From Heterobasidion occidentale (taxonomy: Eukaryota; Basidiomycota; Agaricomycetes; Russulales; Bondarzewiaceae), in the NCBI GenBank assembly GCA_039111635.1, contig JBCAQO010000006.1, positions 310,001-374,000 on the forward strand: a DNA stretch of 64,000 bases. Direction: 5' to 3'. The position numbers were made by a program, and so were the translations under genes. Positions 11,066-23,222 of this stretch are shown one piece after another. The notes under the pieces are model-generated. The model did no database searches. It saw only the letters and a list, made by a program, of their open reading frames with translations, and was not told the origin of the DNA. How positions within the stretch are numbered: the first letter of the stretch is position 1; each line of letters begins with the position of its first letter.

Positions 11066-11368
11066 GCGGTGTTCGGCGGTGGAGGGTGGAGGATATGCCG
11101 GTCTCGGAGTGGCGGGCAGGGCCTTACGTCGTCGTCGTCGTCCGCAGTCGGCGCCGAGCGAATAACACGCGCGAGAAAACAGGGCCGGAGGGGGCCGGAG
11201 CGGCGCCGGGACGCGGCGGAGGGGCCGGCCGAGGACGACCGGGGCGGCGAATGCTTGCGCGGGCTCTGCACCTTCCTCCACAACACCCATCACGACGTCC
11301 GCGCTGGCACTCGCTGCCCATCCCTAGCCCCGTCCTCGTCGCCCACCCCGTCGTCGACCCCGCTCACG
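11066..11368. promoter_or_regulatory. Shared divergent promoter of glycosyltransferase and KGD1
   Basis: Only 303 bp separate the two start codons, so both promoters must lie here. It is GC-rich, with no clear TATA box, as is common for housekeeping genes. Confidence 0.5.
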
Positions 11369-14300
11369 ATGCTGCAGAGGAACGCGCTCCGGCGGCTCCG
11401 CACCGTCGCTGGCAGGCCCAGGCTCCCGAAGCCCCCCGCATCCCTTTTCCTCGCCCGCGACCTCGCCACCCCCGCCGCCGCGCCCTCCCCCAACGACATC
11501 TTCGCAAACGGCACGAATGCGTACTACGCAGACGAGATGTACCGCCACTGGAGGCAGGATCCCTCCTCGGTGCACGCGTCCTGGGACGCTTACTTCAAGG
11601 GCCTCGACAAGGGTTTGGGCCCGAACGCCTTCCAGCCCCCTCCCAGGTTCTTGCCTGCCCCTTCGGACGGCGCGCCTGCCTTGCACGCCTCTGGCGGCGC
11701 ACAGCTCGACGACCATCTCAAGGTACGCCTGCTACGTGTCGCTTTTTCAATCTCGCACGGCGTTGACGATCGGCTCCCCAGGTCCAACTGCTCGTCCGTG
11801 CATATCAAGTGCGCGGCCACCACGTCGCCGAGCTTGACCCCCTCGGCATCCTCGATGCCGATCTCGCCGACGTCCACCCCCCAGAGCTCGAGCTCAGCCA
11901 TTACGGCTTCAGCGAGCGCGACCTCGATAAGCAGATCACCCTCGGCCCCGGCATCCTCCCCCACTTTGCTACCGAGGACCGAAAAACGATGTCTTTGGGG
12001 GACATCATCAAGACCCTCAAGCGGATGTACTGTGAGTTGCCGCCTCGCGCATATCGCCGTCCGTGCCGCGCGCTCATCCCGTCCCAGGCGGTGCGGTCGG
12101 CATCCAGTACGTCCACATCCCGGACAAGGACCAGTGCGACTGGATCCGCGAGCGCGTGGAAATACCCAAGCCGTGGAACTATACCGTCGAGGAGAAGCGC
12201 ATGATCCTCGACCGCCTCATCTGGTCCGAGTCCTTCGAGAAGTTCATCGCGAGCAAGTACCCCAACGAAAAGCGCTTCGGGCTCGAGGGCTGCGAGGCCC
12301 TCATCCCCGGTATGAAGGCCCTCATCGATCGCTCCGTCGACCATGGTGTCAAGCACGTCACCATGGGCATGCCCCACCGCGGCCGTCTCAACGTCCTGGC
12401 CAACGTCATCCGCAAACCCGTTGAGGCCATCCTGAACGAGTTCTCGGGCACGACGGACACGGATCCGGCCGGTGACGTCAAGTACCACCTCGGCGCCAAC
12501 TACGTCCGCCCGACCCCGTCCGGAAAGAAGGTCTCGCTCTCCCTCGTCGCCAACCCGTCCCATCTCGAGGCGGAGGACCCCGTCGTGCTCGGCAAGACGC
12601 GCGCGATCCAGCACTTTGAGAACGACGAGCTGACGCACACCACGGCCATGGGCGTTCTCCTGCACGGCGATGCCGCGTTCGCGGGACAGGGCGTCGTCTA
12701 CGAGACCATGGGCTTCCACAACTGCCTTCGTACGGCACCGGCGGGACGATCCACATGATCGTCAACAACCAGATCGGCTTCACCACGGACCCCCGCTTCG
12801 CCCGCTCCACGCCGTACCCGTCCGACATCGCCAAGTCCATCGACGCGCCCATCTTCCACGTCAACGGCGACAACGTCGAGGCCGTCACCTTCGTCTGCCA
12901 GCTCGCCGCCGACTACCGCGCCAAGTTCAAGAAGGACGTCGTGATCGACATCGTGTGCTACCGCCGCTACGGACACAACGAGACGGACCAGCCGAGCTTC
13001 ACCCAGCCGCGCATGTACAAGGCCATCGAGAAGCAGCCGACGCCGCTGACGCAGTACACCAAGTTCCTCGTCGGCCGCGGCACGTTCACGGAGAAGGACA
13101 TCGAGGAGCACAAGAAGTGGGTCTGGGGCATGCTCGAGACCGCCGCGAACGCCGCCAAGGACTACGTCCCGACGAGCAAGGAATGGCTCTCCGCGTCCTG
13201 GCAGGGCTTCCCGTCCCCGAAGCAGCTCGCGGAGGAGACGCTCCCCACGCGCCCGACCGGCGTCGACGAGGCGACCCTGAAGTACATCGGCAAGGCCGTC
13301 GCGTCGTACCCGTCCGGCTTCAGCGTCCACCGCAACCTCGCGCGCATCCTCACCACCCGCGGCAAGACCGTCGAGGAGGGCCAGAACATCGACTGGTCGA
13401 CCGCCGAGGCGCTCGCGTTTGGCTCGCTCGCGCTCGAGAAGACGCACGTGCGCGTGTCGGGCCAGGACGTCGAGCGCGGCACGTTCTCGCAGCGCCACGC
13501 GGTGCTGCACGACCAGGCGAACGAGCAGCAGTACGCGCCGCTGAACAACCTCGGCTCGGACCAGGCGCGCTTCGTCGTCTGCAACTCGTCGCTGTCCGAG
13601 TTCGGCGCGCTCGGGTTCGAGCTCGGCTACTCGCTCGTCTCGCCCGACGCGCTCACGATCTGGGAGGCGCAGTTCGGCGACTTTGCGAACAACGCGCAGT
13701 GCATCATCGACCAGTTCATCGCCTCGGGCGAGCGCAAGTGGCTCCAGCGCACCGGGCTCGTGATGAGTCTCCCACACGGGTACGACGGCCAGGGCCCCGA
13801 GCACTCGAGCGCGCGCATCGAGCGCTTCCTGCAGCTCTGCGACGACCACCCGCACGTGTTCCCCAGCCCCGAGAAGATCGAGCGCCAGCACCAGGACTGC
13901 AACATGCAGATCGTCTACGCCACCACGCCCGCCAACTACGTACGTCCCACCGTCCGTTTATCCGTCTTCATGCCGCTGATCTCGCCCCTCGCCGCCGCCG
14001 CTGCCGCTCGCAGTTCCACGTCATCCGCCGCCAGATCCACCGCGGCTTCCGCAAGCCGGTGAGTCGCGTCCTCCTATGCGCCCGTGCACGCCGCCGGCCC
14101 CGCTGACCATCGCCGATCGCCGCACAGCTCATCAACTTCTTCTCGAAGAACCTCCTGCGCCACCCCAAGGCGCGCTCGACCTTGGCGGAGATGACCGACG
14201 AGACGATCTTCCAGCGGTACATCCCCGAGGCGTCGGCGGACCTCGCCGCGCCCGAGGAGATCCGGCGCCACATCCTCTGCTCTGGTACGCGACGAATCGA

Positions 14301-14834
14301 CGTGCGTGCCCCGTGCGTGGGTGCTGACCGCGCGGTGTGCGTGTATTCTAGGCCAGGTGTACTACACCCTCCTGCAGGAGCGCGAGGACAGGGGCATCAA
14401 GGACGTCGCGATCAGCAGACTCGAGCAGATCTCGCCCTTCCCGTACGACCTGGTACGTGTCCATATCGTCTTCGATCAGAATCCTCCTTCTAAGCCTCTC
14501 TCTCTCTTTCTCTTTCCAGGTCACGCCCCATCTGGACGCCTACCCGAACGCCGACATCCTCTGGTGCCAGGAGGAGCCGCTCAACAACGGCGCGTGGACG
14601 TACGTCGGGCCGCGCATCCTGACCGCCGCGAACGAGACGCAGCACCACAGGGGCAAGTACCCGCACTACGCCGGGCGCGAGCCCACCAGCTCCGTCGCCA
14701 CCGGCAGCAAGGTACGCGTCGCCGCCCTCACCCCGTCTCGTCTCGTTCCTTGACGCTCACCCCGCTCGTTCGCGCGACAGGTCCAGCACAAGAAGGAGAT
14801 CGAGGCGTTCCTCGACGCCGCGTTCGCCTCGTGA
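11369..14834 (+). CDS. KGD1: 2-oxoglutarate dehydrogenase E1 component, mitochondrial
   Basis: Eight exons (11369..11722, 11782..12031, 12088..13939, 14014..14058, 14128..14284, 14352..14452, 14520..14711, 14781..14834) encode about 1001 residues, the family length. It is the thiamine-diphosphate subunit of the TCA-cycle complex that decarboxylates 2-oxoglutarate. The Arg-rich, acid-free start [18 protein letters not shown] is a mitochondrial presequence. Diagnostic segments: [33 protein letters not shown], the TPP-Mg site [23 protein letters not shown] and [18 protein letters not shown]. One base is missing after AAC at 12720..12722: the sequence reads TTCCACAACTGCCTTCG where [11 protein letters not shown] needs one more C. 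In an essential gene this is almost surely an assembly error. The KGD1 identification is secure. Confidence 0.93.
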
Positions 14835-15356
14835 ACGCGCGGCGCGCGCCGCTGGACTGTCTTTGTTTCCCTTGTCGTCTTTTTGGTTCCTCCGTCCAGA
14901 AATGCCGAGCCCTCCGTTTCGTTAGATACACGTTCCCGAGTTGCATTCTCACACTGTATGCTGCTTTTTTGTTCGAACAATATAATAATGAGACTCCCGT
15001 TCTTTCCCGCTCTCTGGGTGGTTCGTTTCTCCCCTGGCCGTTCTCTGGCTATTGGTACAATCGTGGAAGGGCTCGTCATGGTGCTCCGTAAATAAATAGC
15101 GCAACAAGCGGACGATCGTGATCTGTGGCCACATACCCCGAGTATAATGAAGAAAAAAGAAAGCAAAGACCCCCAAAACGACGTTGTACATCCTGACCGG
15201 GGCGTGACTACGCCATACAATTGTATTACTGGGCCGCCCCGAGGCGCCTATGTTCCTTGAGCAAACCGTCCGCACGCGATAATGACCGGAACCGAAACCG
15301 ATAAAAAGCACAGTGATAACTTAATAGGTGGACCACGGGCGCGCTCTGCCGCGCGA
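14835..15356. other. 3' region between convergent KGD1 and RING genes
   Basis: Both 3' UTRs should lie here. An AATAATGAGA and an AATAAATAG sequence near 14983 and 15092 may serve as polyadenylation signals for KGD1. No gene seen. Confidence 0.5.
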
Positions 15357-16485
15357 TCATCGCGGACCGAAAAACCCGGCCCAGGGGTCGACAGGGGGCG
15401 CAGGCGCAGCGGCCTTGGCGGCGCGCCCGCCGCGGGTGGCGCGCGCGGGGGCGGGGGTCGGCTTGCGCGGGCTGTGCTCGCCGCGCGCGGCGGCGACGAC
15501 GCGGACGACGTTCTTGAGCGCGAAGGACTCGGTCGGGCGGCGGTGGACGGCCTGGCGGCAGGTGGGGCAGGTGTATTTGGGGCCTGGCTGCTGGGGGATG
15601 TACGCGCGGACGTGCGCGGGGAGGCGGGCGTAGGTGTCGGCGTCGACGGGCGGGGGGTGGGCGGGGTACCCTGGGTGCGCGGCGAGGTGCTGGGCGTGGG
15701 CGGTGCTGAACCAGTCGGAGAGGCAGCTTTGGCAGAAGGTGTGGCCGCAGCCTGAGAGGCTGTGAGGCGGGTGAGAGGGATATAGGGGGGTGATAGAGGG
15801 GGAGGGTCACGGACGTGTAGGGGGACCACATCTTGTGCGTGCATATTTCGCAGCAGATGATGTCCTCCAGTGCATCGATTGACACCCCCTGACGATGCGG
15901 GTCAGTAGGCGGATCAGGTCAATAAGAGACGGCGCTGACTTGGCTGTTCGACGCCTTTGCTGCGGCAATCTTCGTCTCTGCGGCGGCCTCGACGGCCTCG
16001 ATCTCGAGCTGGGCTTGTTTCGAAGCCGCCTGCGCCCGATCACGCTCCTCGCGCGCTTTCGCCAGGTCCGCCTCGAGCTGCTTTGCTCTCTGCGTGGCCG
16101 AGCAGCGCTCTCCGCACGCCTGTGGGCAGGATCAAGATGTGCGCCGACTCGCGAGAGCGCGCGGCGCATTCATACGCACCTCTTTCGCCTCCTTCACCTT
16201 CCTGGACGGCTTGTGCGACCCCCTGCTCTGGCCACTCGTCTTCTTATCGGAAGAATCGGAGACGTCGATGACGTCTTCTTCGGCCACATGAAAGGCCCTT
16301 CCCTTCCCCTTGCGCGCCGTGCGCGGGTGCCGACGGGGCGTGGGCTCGCCGTCGGCCTCGTCGTCTGAGGAGATGATGATGACTTCCGAATCAAGCCGTG
16401 GTGGCGAGGAGGGCGGCACCGAGGAGTACGGGGCGTCCGAGATTTGGGCCCGTCGGCGGGCGGCGGAGGAGCGTGTCGCGGGCAT
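15357..16485 (-). CDS. RING-finger E3 ubiquitin ligase candidate
   Basis: Exons 16485..16180, 16119..15940, 15888..15815 and 15759..15357 give 320 residues in frame. Residues 1-100 are low-complexity and acidic/basic (VIIISSDDEADGE, with KGKGRA). Exon 2 is a coiled coil rich in Ala, Glu and Lys (about residues 105-160). The RING is split over exons 3 and 4: CCEICTHKMW, then LSGCGHTFCQSCLSDWF, then YTCPTCRQ; an insertion of about 47 residues separates the last two pairs, longer than usual. RING proteins bind E2 enzymes and pass ubiquitin to substrates. The C-terminal tail is Pro/Ala-rich and ends WAGFFGPR. All introns are GT-AG. Substrate unknown. Confidence 0.8.
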
Positions 16486-16785
16486 TTGTTCGCGAGGCTG
16501 GCGCCGGGAGTTGAGAATTGTTGGATGTGTTTGGGACGTCGTCGGCGACGGTGCAGTGCTGAGGAACGGACCAAAAAGGAAAAGGAAAAGGAAGAAGAAC
16601 AACGCGCACGTGCCACGTGTCGCAATTAGTCCATCACGTGATCCTCCGTGAAGATTCATGTCTCGAAATCTCAAGCTCAAGGTCCACGCATTCGAGGGGA
16701 ATGAATGATACGATTGACACGCAAGAAAGAGCTAGCGACAATTGTAGACTGCATAAAATGATTTAACCAATAACCTACTCGATTC
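16486..16785. other. Intergenic, RING promoter and UbiA 3' side
   Basis: No gene. It marks the change from the GC-rich core block to the more AT-rich accessory block. Confidence 0.5.
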
Positions 16786-18174
16786 TCACAGTGGGATTCC
16801 ACTGATGATGCGATGGGTAACCGCATCGAGAACCAGTCCGGCAAAAATTATCTGACCTACCAAGGTAGTTCCCAAAAACAAGCGCCTGCACTGCTCTGGT
16901 TTGTGGATGTCCGTCGAAATCACCCTTGTCAATAACAGCAGCCCAGCTACCACGACACCGCTATAAAATGCAGACCCTTGCCCGTTCTGCATTCCACTGT
17001 AACACAGCAGACACAGGAAGGCAATGGCCGTGACGGTGCAGACCAGTATAGTATAATCCGCAAACAGAATCGCCATAGAGTGCATTCCGATTTTGACATC
17101 ATCAACTCGATCCTGTGATATCCTATCAGTCAACTTGAGTAAGACCATACGAGCTGGGAATGTAATCATTGACCTGATGCTGATAGATTGTTTCATATGT
17201 TATCGTCCACAAGCAAGCGCCGATGTACAACGGTACAAGAGTTCGCCATTGGATCACACCGTCACAGAGGTCGCTCCACCCCATGAAGATTCCGACTTTG
17301 AACATGAGGCCCTAGACAAGCGAGAATGATTAACGGTCTGGAGGTCAAAGCAGTCAACATGCTGACCAGAGGGAGTGGAGCAAGACTTGTCCAACGCTGA
17401 TATCACAAGGAACTTGATGTATAAGTGATGTGGAGCGAGTATACTGAGCAAGACACACCTTGCAAGTAGGATATATGATGTATAACGGCCACGCAAACAT
17501 AGAGATAGACAGCCTGAATTATCTTTCAAAGTCAATCCACCAGATAACGGATGTAAAATAGTATCTTACGATGTTGGATTTAGAAACCTTCCAGCGAGAT
17601 ATAATCCCAGTATAACTTGAAGCCCGAAGAAGGCACATGCACGTTGAAGAGAGATAGCGCCTCTAGGTAGCGGGCGATTCTTCGTGCGGTCTACCTTCGC
17701 ATCGATATCATGATCGAGAATATCATCTACGGTCATGATCTGATAGAACGGACAATGTCAGACCTGATGACGAACGGGCGAGGGCCGGAAGATGTTGATT
17801 TACAAGCGACTTAATACCAAAGCATAGCGGAATATATGTAGCAGCACGACTAAGGGCGCTTGTCGCAGATATCTGGGGTTGTGCGTGATATGCCATGGAG
17901 ATCGACCAAGCTGGATATGTATTTTTGAGTGGCACTTCCGCTACGAAGAGATATGATAATTACCCGTTGGAAGCCATACAACCCAAAACCCGATGTTGTT
18001 GTGTAGTCGGCAGAGTTCCCAGCAAGCCTGTATTTCAGTAGACGTAGGAAATGCGCATATCGCACGGCTATATATTCCCGTTTGTTTTGCGGAAGACACA
18101 CCGCCTTGTGATTGGAAGAGTTGAGGAGAGAACATCATGGATCCGATACGCACACAGCGTGCGGCAGTCGGCAC
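16786..18174 (-). CDS. UbiA-family prenyltransferase
   Basis: Seven exons (18174..17964, 17910..17804, 17739..17570, 17513..17459, 17396..17367, 17311..17174, 17112..16786) join in frame to 345 residues, the usual size. The first Asp-rich Mg-diphosphate site is VDDILDHDIDAKVDRTKNRP (about residues 110-129), the second is DRVDDVKIGMHS (from 238). CWELCRLHNNIGFWVVWLPT and AWPLYIIYPTCKRWTSLAPL are typical of the fungal 4-hydroxybenzoate polyprenyltransferase-like group; about eight membrane helices are present. Members join an isoprenoid diphosphate to an aromatic ring, and some relatives are membrane terpene cyclases. The copy for coenzyme Q would carry a mitochondrial presequence; this N-terminus is not clearly one, and the neighbours are accessory genes, so a role in secondary metabolism is favoured. 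Gene intact. Confidence 0.87.
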
Positions 18175-18572
18175 ACTATGGAAGCTCTTTATGAGCCAAC
18201 GGAGACGTCCCTGTATTTAGAGTCTAGACCAATAGCGCTTGCGGCGGGCGTCCCGAGAAGTGATGCATCATGTACCCGTCAGTCGGGACAGGCACCAGCC
18301 CTGCTCGCTCCTTTGGGTTTTCGTGTTTCCGCGCAGAACACGAGTTTCGAATGCCAGAGCGTTTAAATGTCCAATGCTTTGTGACACTCCAAAATCGTGA
18401 ATACGTACAGGACCATCAGATGCCATGATGGCATTGATAACACAGACGCCTTCGGGCAGGTTCACATGGCTAGTATACCTAGATTTCAGCCTTCGGCTCC
18501 CTCCAGCGAATGATAAATATAACATATTCCTATCGATCCATCAACGCGCGAAAACGACATCAAAGGAAGGGT
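18175..18572. other. Intergenic between two same-strand membrane protein genes
   Basis: The UbiA promoter should lie here. No gene supported; a minus-strand open frame at 18268..18525 has no recognisable domain. Confidence 0.45.
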
Positions 18573-20415
18573 CTACATACATACAAGCTTCAGAGCTGAA
18601 GGAACTGCCTTACCTCCTTGTAGCAAGGGTCTCCATCTCAAGATCCTGACCGGCAGATGTGTTTGAGCCAACGAGGGTGCTGTCATTCCTTGCCAGAGAG
18701 CGTCAAAATCTTCGAAAGTTTTGACACTCCAAGTGATGACGGATTGTTTGAAACTAGCGCGTTTCAGATTGAGCGTGATGCGATTGATCATGATGGAGGA
18801 TATACTGTCAATATCGATCAGCTATGAATTTCTAGAGCGGATAATGACAAGGGCGTACACCATTGCCGGCCTGAGTACCATGTCATTTGAATAATGATCA
18901 TTTCACCTAGTCAATCGCGTGAACTCACTGATTGTGTATGAATTTCAGTCCCGGCTACGAAGCATCGTCGTCGATACGGCTTCACACAGTGACAATGGTG
19001 CATGACTCACACGAGCATGCAGCAGTAGCAATAGCCACACGAGGTTGGACGAGAAAAGTACGAAGAAGTACATGATCCCGTCCTGTCGAATGACTTTCAT
19101 AACCCGGCCTATCTGATAGGTTTTCATAGCCTTTGCTGTGGCGAACAAGATGACGAGAAATGCCACTACATCAAATGCAAGGCTAAGGCAGAGATAAGCT
19201 TCTACCCAAGGAGTCCTAGCCAAATCATCAAAGACCAGATTAAACAAGTGCGAAGCGCAGGACCTACACAGTCAAGGTTGAAATCGAGATACAAACTATC
19301 GAAGGATGAGCTGGATTAGAATTTCTCGAATATATGCGATGTTGATGGCTCACTGTGATATGCATCCACGCTAGGAAGGGTTGGAAGTGGCGGCACGATG
19401 TCGCGAGATAACAACAACGCAGGCTGATCAGTTGCTCTGGCTGACTATACTGATGTTCAACACATAGCAAGATGGATGGTGTGTAACCGCACACACCTGT
19501 GACATGGCATAAAGCGCGATTGCCCATTGCCACAGTAAGATGATACTCGTAAATGCTAACACTGCTTTGTGCTTGTTGGTGAGCGCGTATATTCTATGGT
19601 CAAAACATCAATAAAAACGAAGACAATATTGGAATGATGACTTGCCGGAGCGTCAGAAAAACCTCTGCAGTGCATGTGAGAAGCATTGTCTCCAAGGTTT
19701 CCATAAATCCGTATCGTGCACAGCTGGAAAATCATCAGGTATGTAAGCTATGCATTCAGAGGCACATACACCTTGAGCGCAATGATTAGCATGACTGAAG
19801 CACTTCATGACACCAGACGAGATGGCTTACATTCAGTGTCCACGAATCCGAAAAATATGCTTGAACAAAGACAATAAGTCATAGTCACAACCAGGAAAAA
19901 CCCTAGGCGTGTACTTACCCACCAGAGTGATCACTATGAAGCAAGGAATGAGGTATCGGTTCTGGACATCGATAGCTGACATGGGTTTCTGATAAATAAA
20001 TGCGCATTCTACCATGATGAACAGGAAAAAAACTGATAGGTGGTCACTAAGCTGAATTTAGGCGACTGATCGTAATTGTCACTTACCAGCTGTTTTTTTG
20101 CCTTTCCAAGCATATTTTGCCTGAAAGCCATACGTCAAAGATCTATGAGAATACAGTGTGGACATGAACGGCCCTTACCTCGTCGCGGAGCGTTAGAAGA
20201 TAGTCATAAGTCCACAAAGCCGACACGGCGACCCAATAGAGCTGCGCATGGAAGCTCAAGACTGCTTGTGGTAGAAAGAGCAAATGACCGTACCTTCATG
20301 GCGTAGCTAGTCGGAAACCAACGAACTTTCAGACGTCATAGAATGCACAGAAGATACGAAAGACTTACAGGTCTGAGCCTAGAGAGATAATAGACGCCTC
20401 GAGAGGAGTGGACAT
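18573..20415 (-). CDS. DUF6533-type multi-helix membrane protein
   Basis: The start MSTPLEASIISLGSDLYAMK continues over small exons into LYWVAVSALWTYDYLLTLRDE and AKYAWKGKKTA, the DUF6533 signature, then NRYLIPCFIVITLVAYFSD and EVFLTLRIYALTNKHKAV. Further helices follow (WVEAYLCLSLAFDVVAFLVI, YFFVLFSSNLVWLLLLLHAR), and the end ISSIMINRITLNLKR is the usual C-terminus. About seven helices are expected, giving a receptor-like fold of unknown function that is greatly expanded in mushroom-forming fungi. Roughly ten exons with GT-AG introns; middle exon borders are approximate. A TATAAAT sequence lies about 46 bp upstream of the ATG. It sits directly upstream of UbiA on the same strand. Confidence 0.72.
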
Positions 20416-20460
20416 TACGACGGCTTGGAGTGTAATAGGAAACCATGTGTGTCGGACTCA

Positions 20461-20470
20461 ATTTATATCC
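20461..20470 (-). promoter_or_regulatory. TATA box of DUF6533 gene
   Basis: GGATATAAAT on the minus strand, about 46 bp before the ATG at 20415. The short spacing suggests a short 5' UTR. Confidence 0.45.
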
Positions 20471-21244
20471 AGTGACTGCCAGTGGCAAGGGACAGACAGA
20501 ATCAAAAAGAACGACACAGACTCATCAAAGTCTGGCAGTGGCGCAGATAGCAGCCGGCAACAGTTTATCAGTGGCTGGAGATGTTGTCCCTGCCACAAAT
20601 TGGTGTTTCGAAATTCACTTACTGTGATTGTGCACGGGAGACTGTACTCAACTAAGCGCCGTTGGAGACCTTACGATTACGACAGCCTGACAGGTCCCAA
20701 CAAGCTGATGCATGATGCATGATGGCCTGTCCCATGTTCTGGCGCCGGTGATATGGAAGTCGAGGCCGTTGAGGTCTTAGAGAGTTCTGTGAACTTGATG
20801 TAAGGTCAGCTGCGAAGAATCTTCAAAAACAGCGCTTGATGAACAGGATCCCACAGAACAGAACAGAACAGAACATCATATCAGAAACAGAATGTCACAG
20901 AACATACTTGGAAGATGTACGCCCTCAAGGAAGCCTTGTGAGATGACAGACTGATGACAGGCACTTGACAGGCATCGTACCGCGCTATGTATAGCGTGAC
21001 TTGTCACGCCCAAAGGGTGCTGTGCAGTGCATCCTAAAGAGTACACGAACCTGCTATCGCCCCTATCACTAGTCTCTGCGAACGCGGGAACCCTTTGAGC
21101 ATCGAGAGTCATGAAAGGTCTTATCACCACCGATATTATTTCTCAACTCCCCAAATAAACAAGGTTTGATTCAGACATCTTGTGAAGGCTTTAAAACATG
21201 GGCCCTAGCGCGTCTCCTGTTGTCCAACATCCGCTTTGACCACG
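20471..21244. other. Intergenic between DUF6533 and O-methyltransferase genes
   Basis: Divergent genes share this region. It contains a short AGAAC repeat array near 20855..20875. No coding sequence supported. Confidence 0.5.
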
Positions 21245-23222
21245 ATGCCCTCACAGATCCGCGAGCTCGTTACTCTCATGACCGAATCGGTCTCTACTCT
21301 CGAGAAAGCCTGTGCAGACAACGGCGCAAAAATTCCTGATCTCAACGAGCCGTTCTCTCCACCTTCGGAAGCGTTTCGTACCTCTCCAGTGGCTGCTGAG
21401 GCTGCTGCTGTCATTAGTGCCGCTGCCCTCCAGCTCGCCGCTATCCTTACCCCGCCGCAAGTCTCTTTGTACCACCTTGTTGGCGGAGTATGTATCATGC
21501 ATTTTGTCTCGCCATGAATACTGACTGCATATCTCCTTCTCAGCACTTTAGATCAGCCGCCATCAGAGCATGCATCGAATGTGAGTGAGAGCTGCCCAAT
21601 ACTTCTTCGTTTTCTCGAACTCGGTGTGTCCTCTATATATAGCCAACGTCACCGAGATTTTGCGTGAAGCTGGGCCACAGGTGAGTTTATCTCGTCGTAT
21701 CCTGTACGATCCCGTAACTCATGCTTTTCAAAGGGCATGCATGTTGAGGAAATTGCTGCCAAAAACGGGCAGGACCCTGAAAAACTTGGTACTTTTTTGA
21801 ATTGACACTAGATGAGCACATTGGAGATAATTTTATATATCACCAGCTCGTTTCCTGCGCTTTCTTGCTACAAACCACGTCTACCGCGAGATCACTCCTG
21901 AAGTCTTCGCCAACAATCGTGTCTCCAGCATAGTGGACACTCTGAGCCCAGCAAAGAAATAATTGCAGAGTGAGTTGGAAATCTTCTCCAAAAAGCGATC
22001 CTAACACTCCTCGACCAGCCCCGAACACAAGCACGACAATACCCCGGGATTAGCTGCCTTCGCATCTCATCAGTTAGTCTCATTTATTTAGGCATTTCTG
22101 GCTTCTGATTCCCCAATGATTCTAGTTTGGATGAGGCATTTAAAGCGGCTGCATATGCTTGGGAGACCTTGAATGATCCCGCGACGAGGCGGTCGGGTGA
22201 TCCACGCACGTCGCCATTTGCGCGGGCTTTCAACACCAAAGAAACACTTTGGGAGTTTCACGAGCGACCGGATCAGAGCTACAGACATCATCGGTTTGGT
22301 ATTGGCATGCAAGGAGTTCAGGCATTGCAGTCCGTCGATGCTATACTGAGCGGTCAGCATTCTTTTGTTTTTACGAGGCGTGTTGAAAGAACGTGCTTCT
22401 GTGTATGCAGCGTATGACTGGAAAAGTCTTCCTCCCGCGTCCGTAGTAGTCGATGTTGGCGGTGGTGTCGGCACCTCCGTTTTTCCAATCGCTGCTAATT
22501 ACCCGAAGATACAATTGATCGTACAAGACCTCCCCGGCGTTGTCGAAGACGCAAAGAAGGTGCGGCTCTTGACGATCCAATTATCAGAGATTTCTGATCA
22601 TCGTGTACCATAAGTTGTGGGGCAAGAAAATGCCGGACGCTGTGACGTCGGGGCAAGTCAAGCTTGAAGGTAAGTCAAAAGCATTGTCTAAGATACATGG
22701 TTAAGACTGGGGCCGTAGCGCACGATTTCTTCCAACCGCAACCCCAGAAGAACGCGTCTGTTTTCTTATTGAAGCAAATCACTCACGATTGGTCGGATGA
22801 ATACTGTGTCAAGTTTTTGACTCGACTTTGGGATGCTGCTACTTCGACAACCGTTCTTTTGCTTGTGGATAGCGTCATGCCATTTGCATGCCATGATCCG
22901 AGCGGCGACGACAACAAGGGAATTCCGGGCGCGGTCCCCCGCGAAGCTCCTCCTCCCTTGCTCGCTAATTTCGGTGCCGTGAACGAGATGGCGTACAACG
23001 CCGATATCGATGTAAGTGCTGTCTTATACATAACGAAGATGCAGGATACGACGCCTGAATCTATCGACCCAGATGTTTTTGCTGTTTAACTCCCAGGAGA
23101 GGACCATTCGGCACTTGGATCGTCTTCTGCGCAGCGCGGGCTGGAAAATCACTGTTGTGCATCGTCAGGATGGTGATAGCACCTTCTTGCAGTCTATCGA
23201 GGCTGTACCTATTGGAAAATAG
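21245..23222 (+). CDS. SAM-dependent O-methyltransferase (family 2 type)
   Basis: Eleven exons: 21245..21487, 21544..21580, 21643..21680, 21734..21788, about 21841..21972, 22019..22072, 22126..22352, 22411..22559, 22615..22669, 22719..23011, 23073..23222. VVVDVGGGVGTSVFPIAANY is the SAM-binding motif I, VQDLPGVV binds the SAM adenosine, and KQITHDWSDE holds the catalytic His that deprotonates a hydroxyl. The N-terminal helical part forms the dimer interface. The likely substrate is a phenol or enol. One base appears missing at about 21951..21960: the reading AAG AAA TAA stops, while one more G would give the expected KEIIADPEHKHD across the next intron. Either an assembly indel or a recent lesion; the other exons show no decay. 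Confidence 0.85.

Noticed and set aside
12698..13891. Antisense open frame of 397 codons inside KGD1
   Set aside because: It mirrors the codon bias of the GC-rich KGD1 exon and has no domain; the opposite strand encodes a certain protein.
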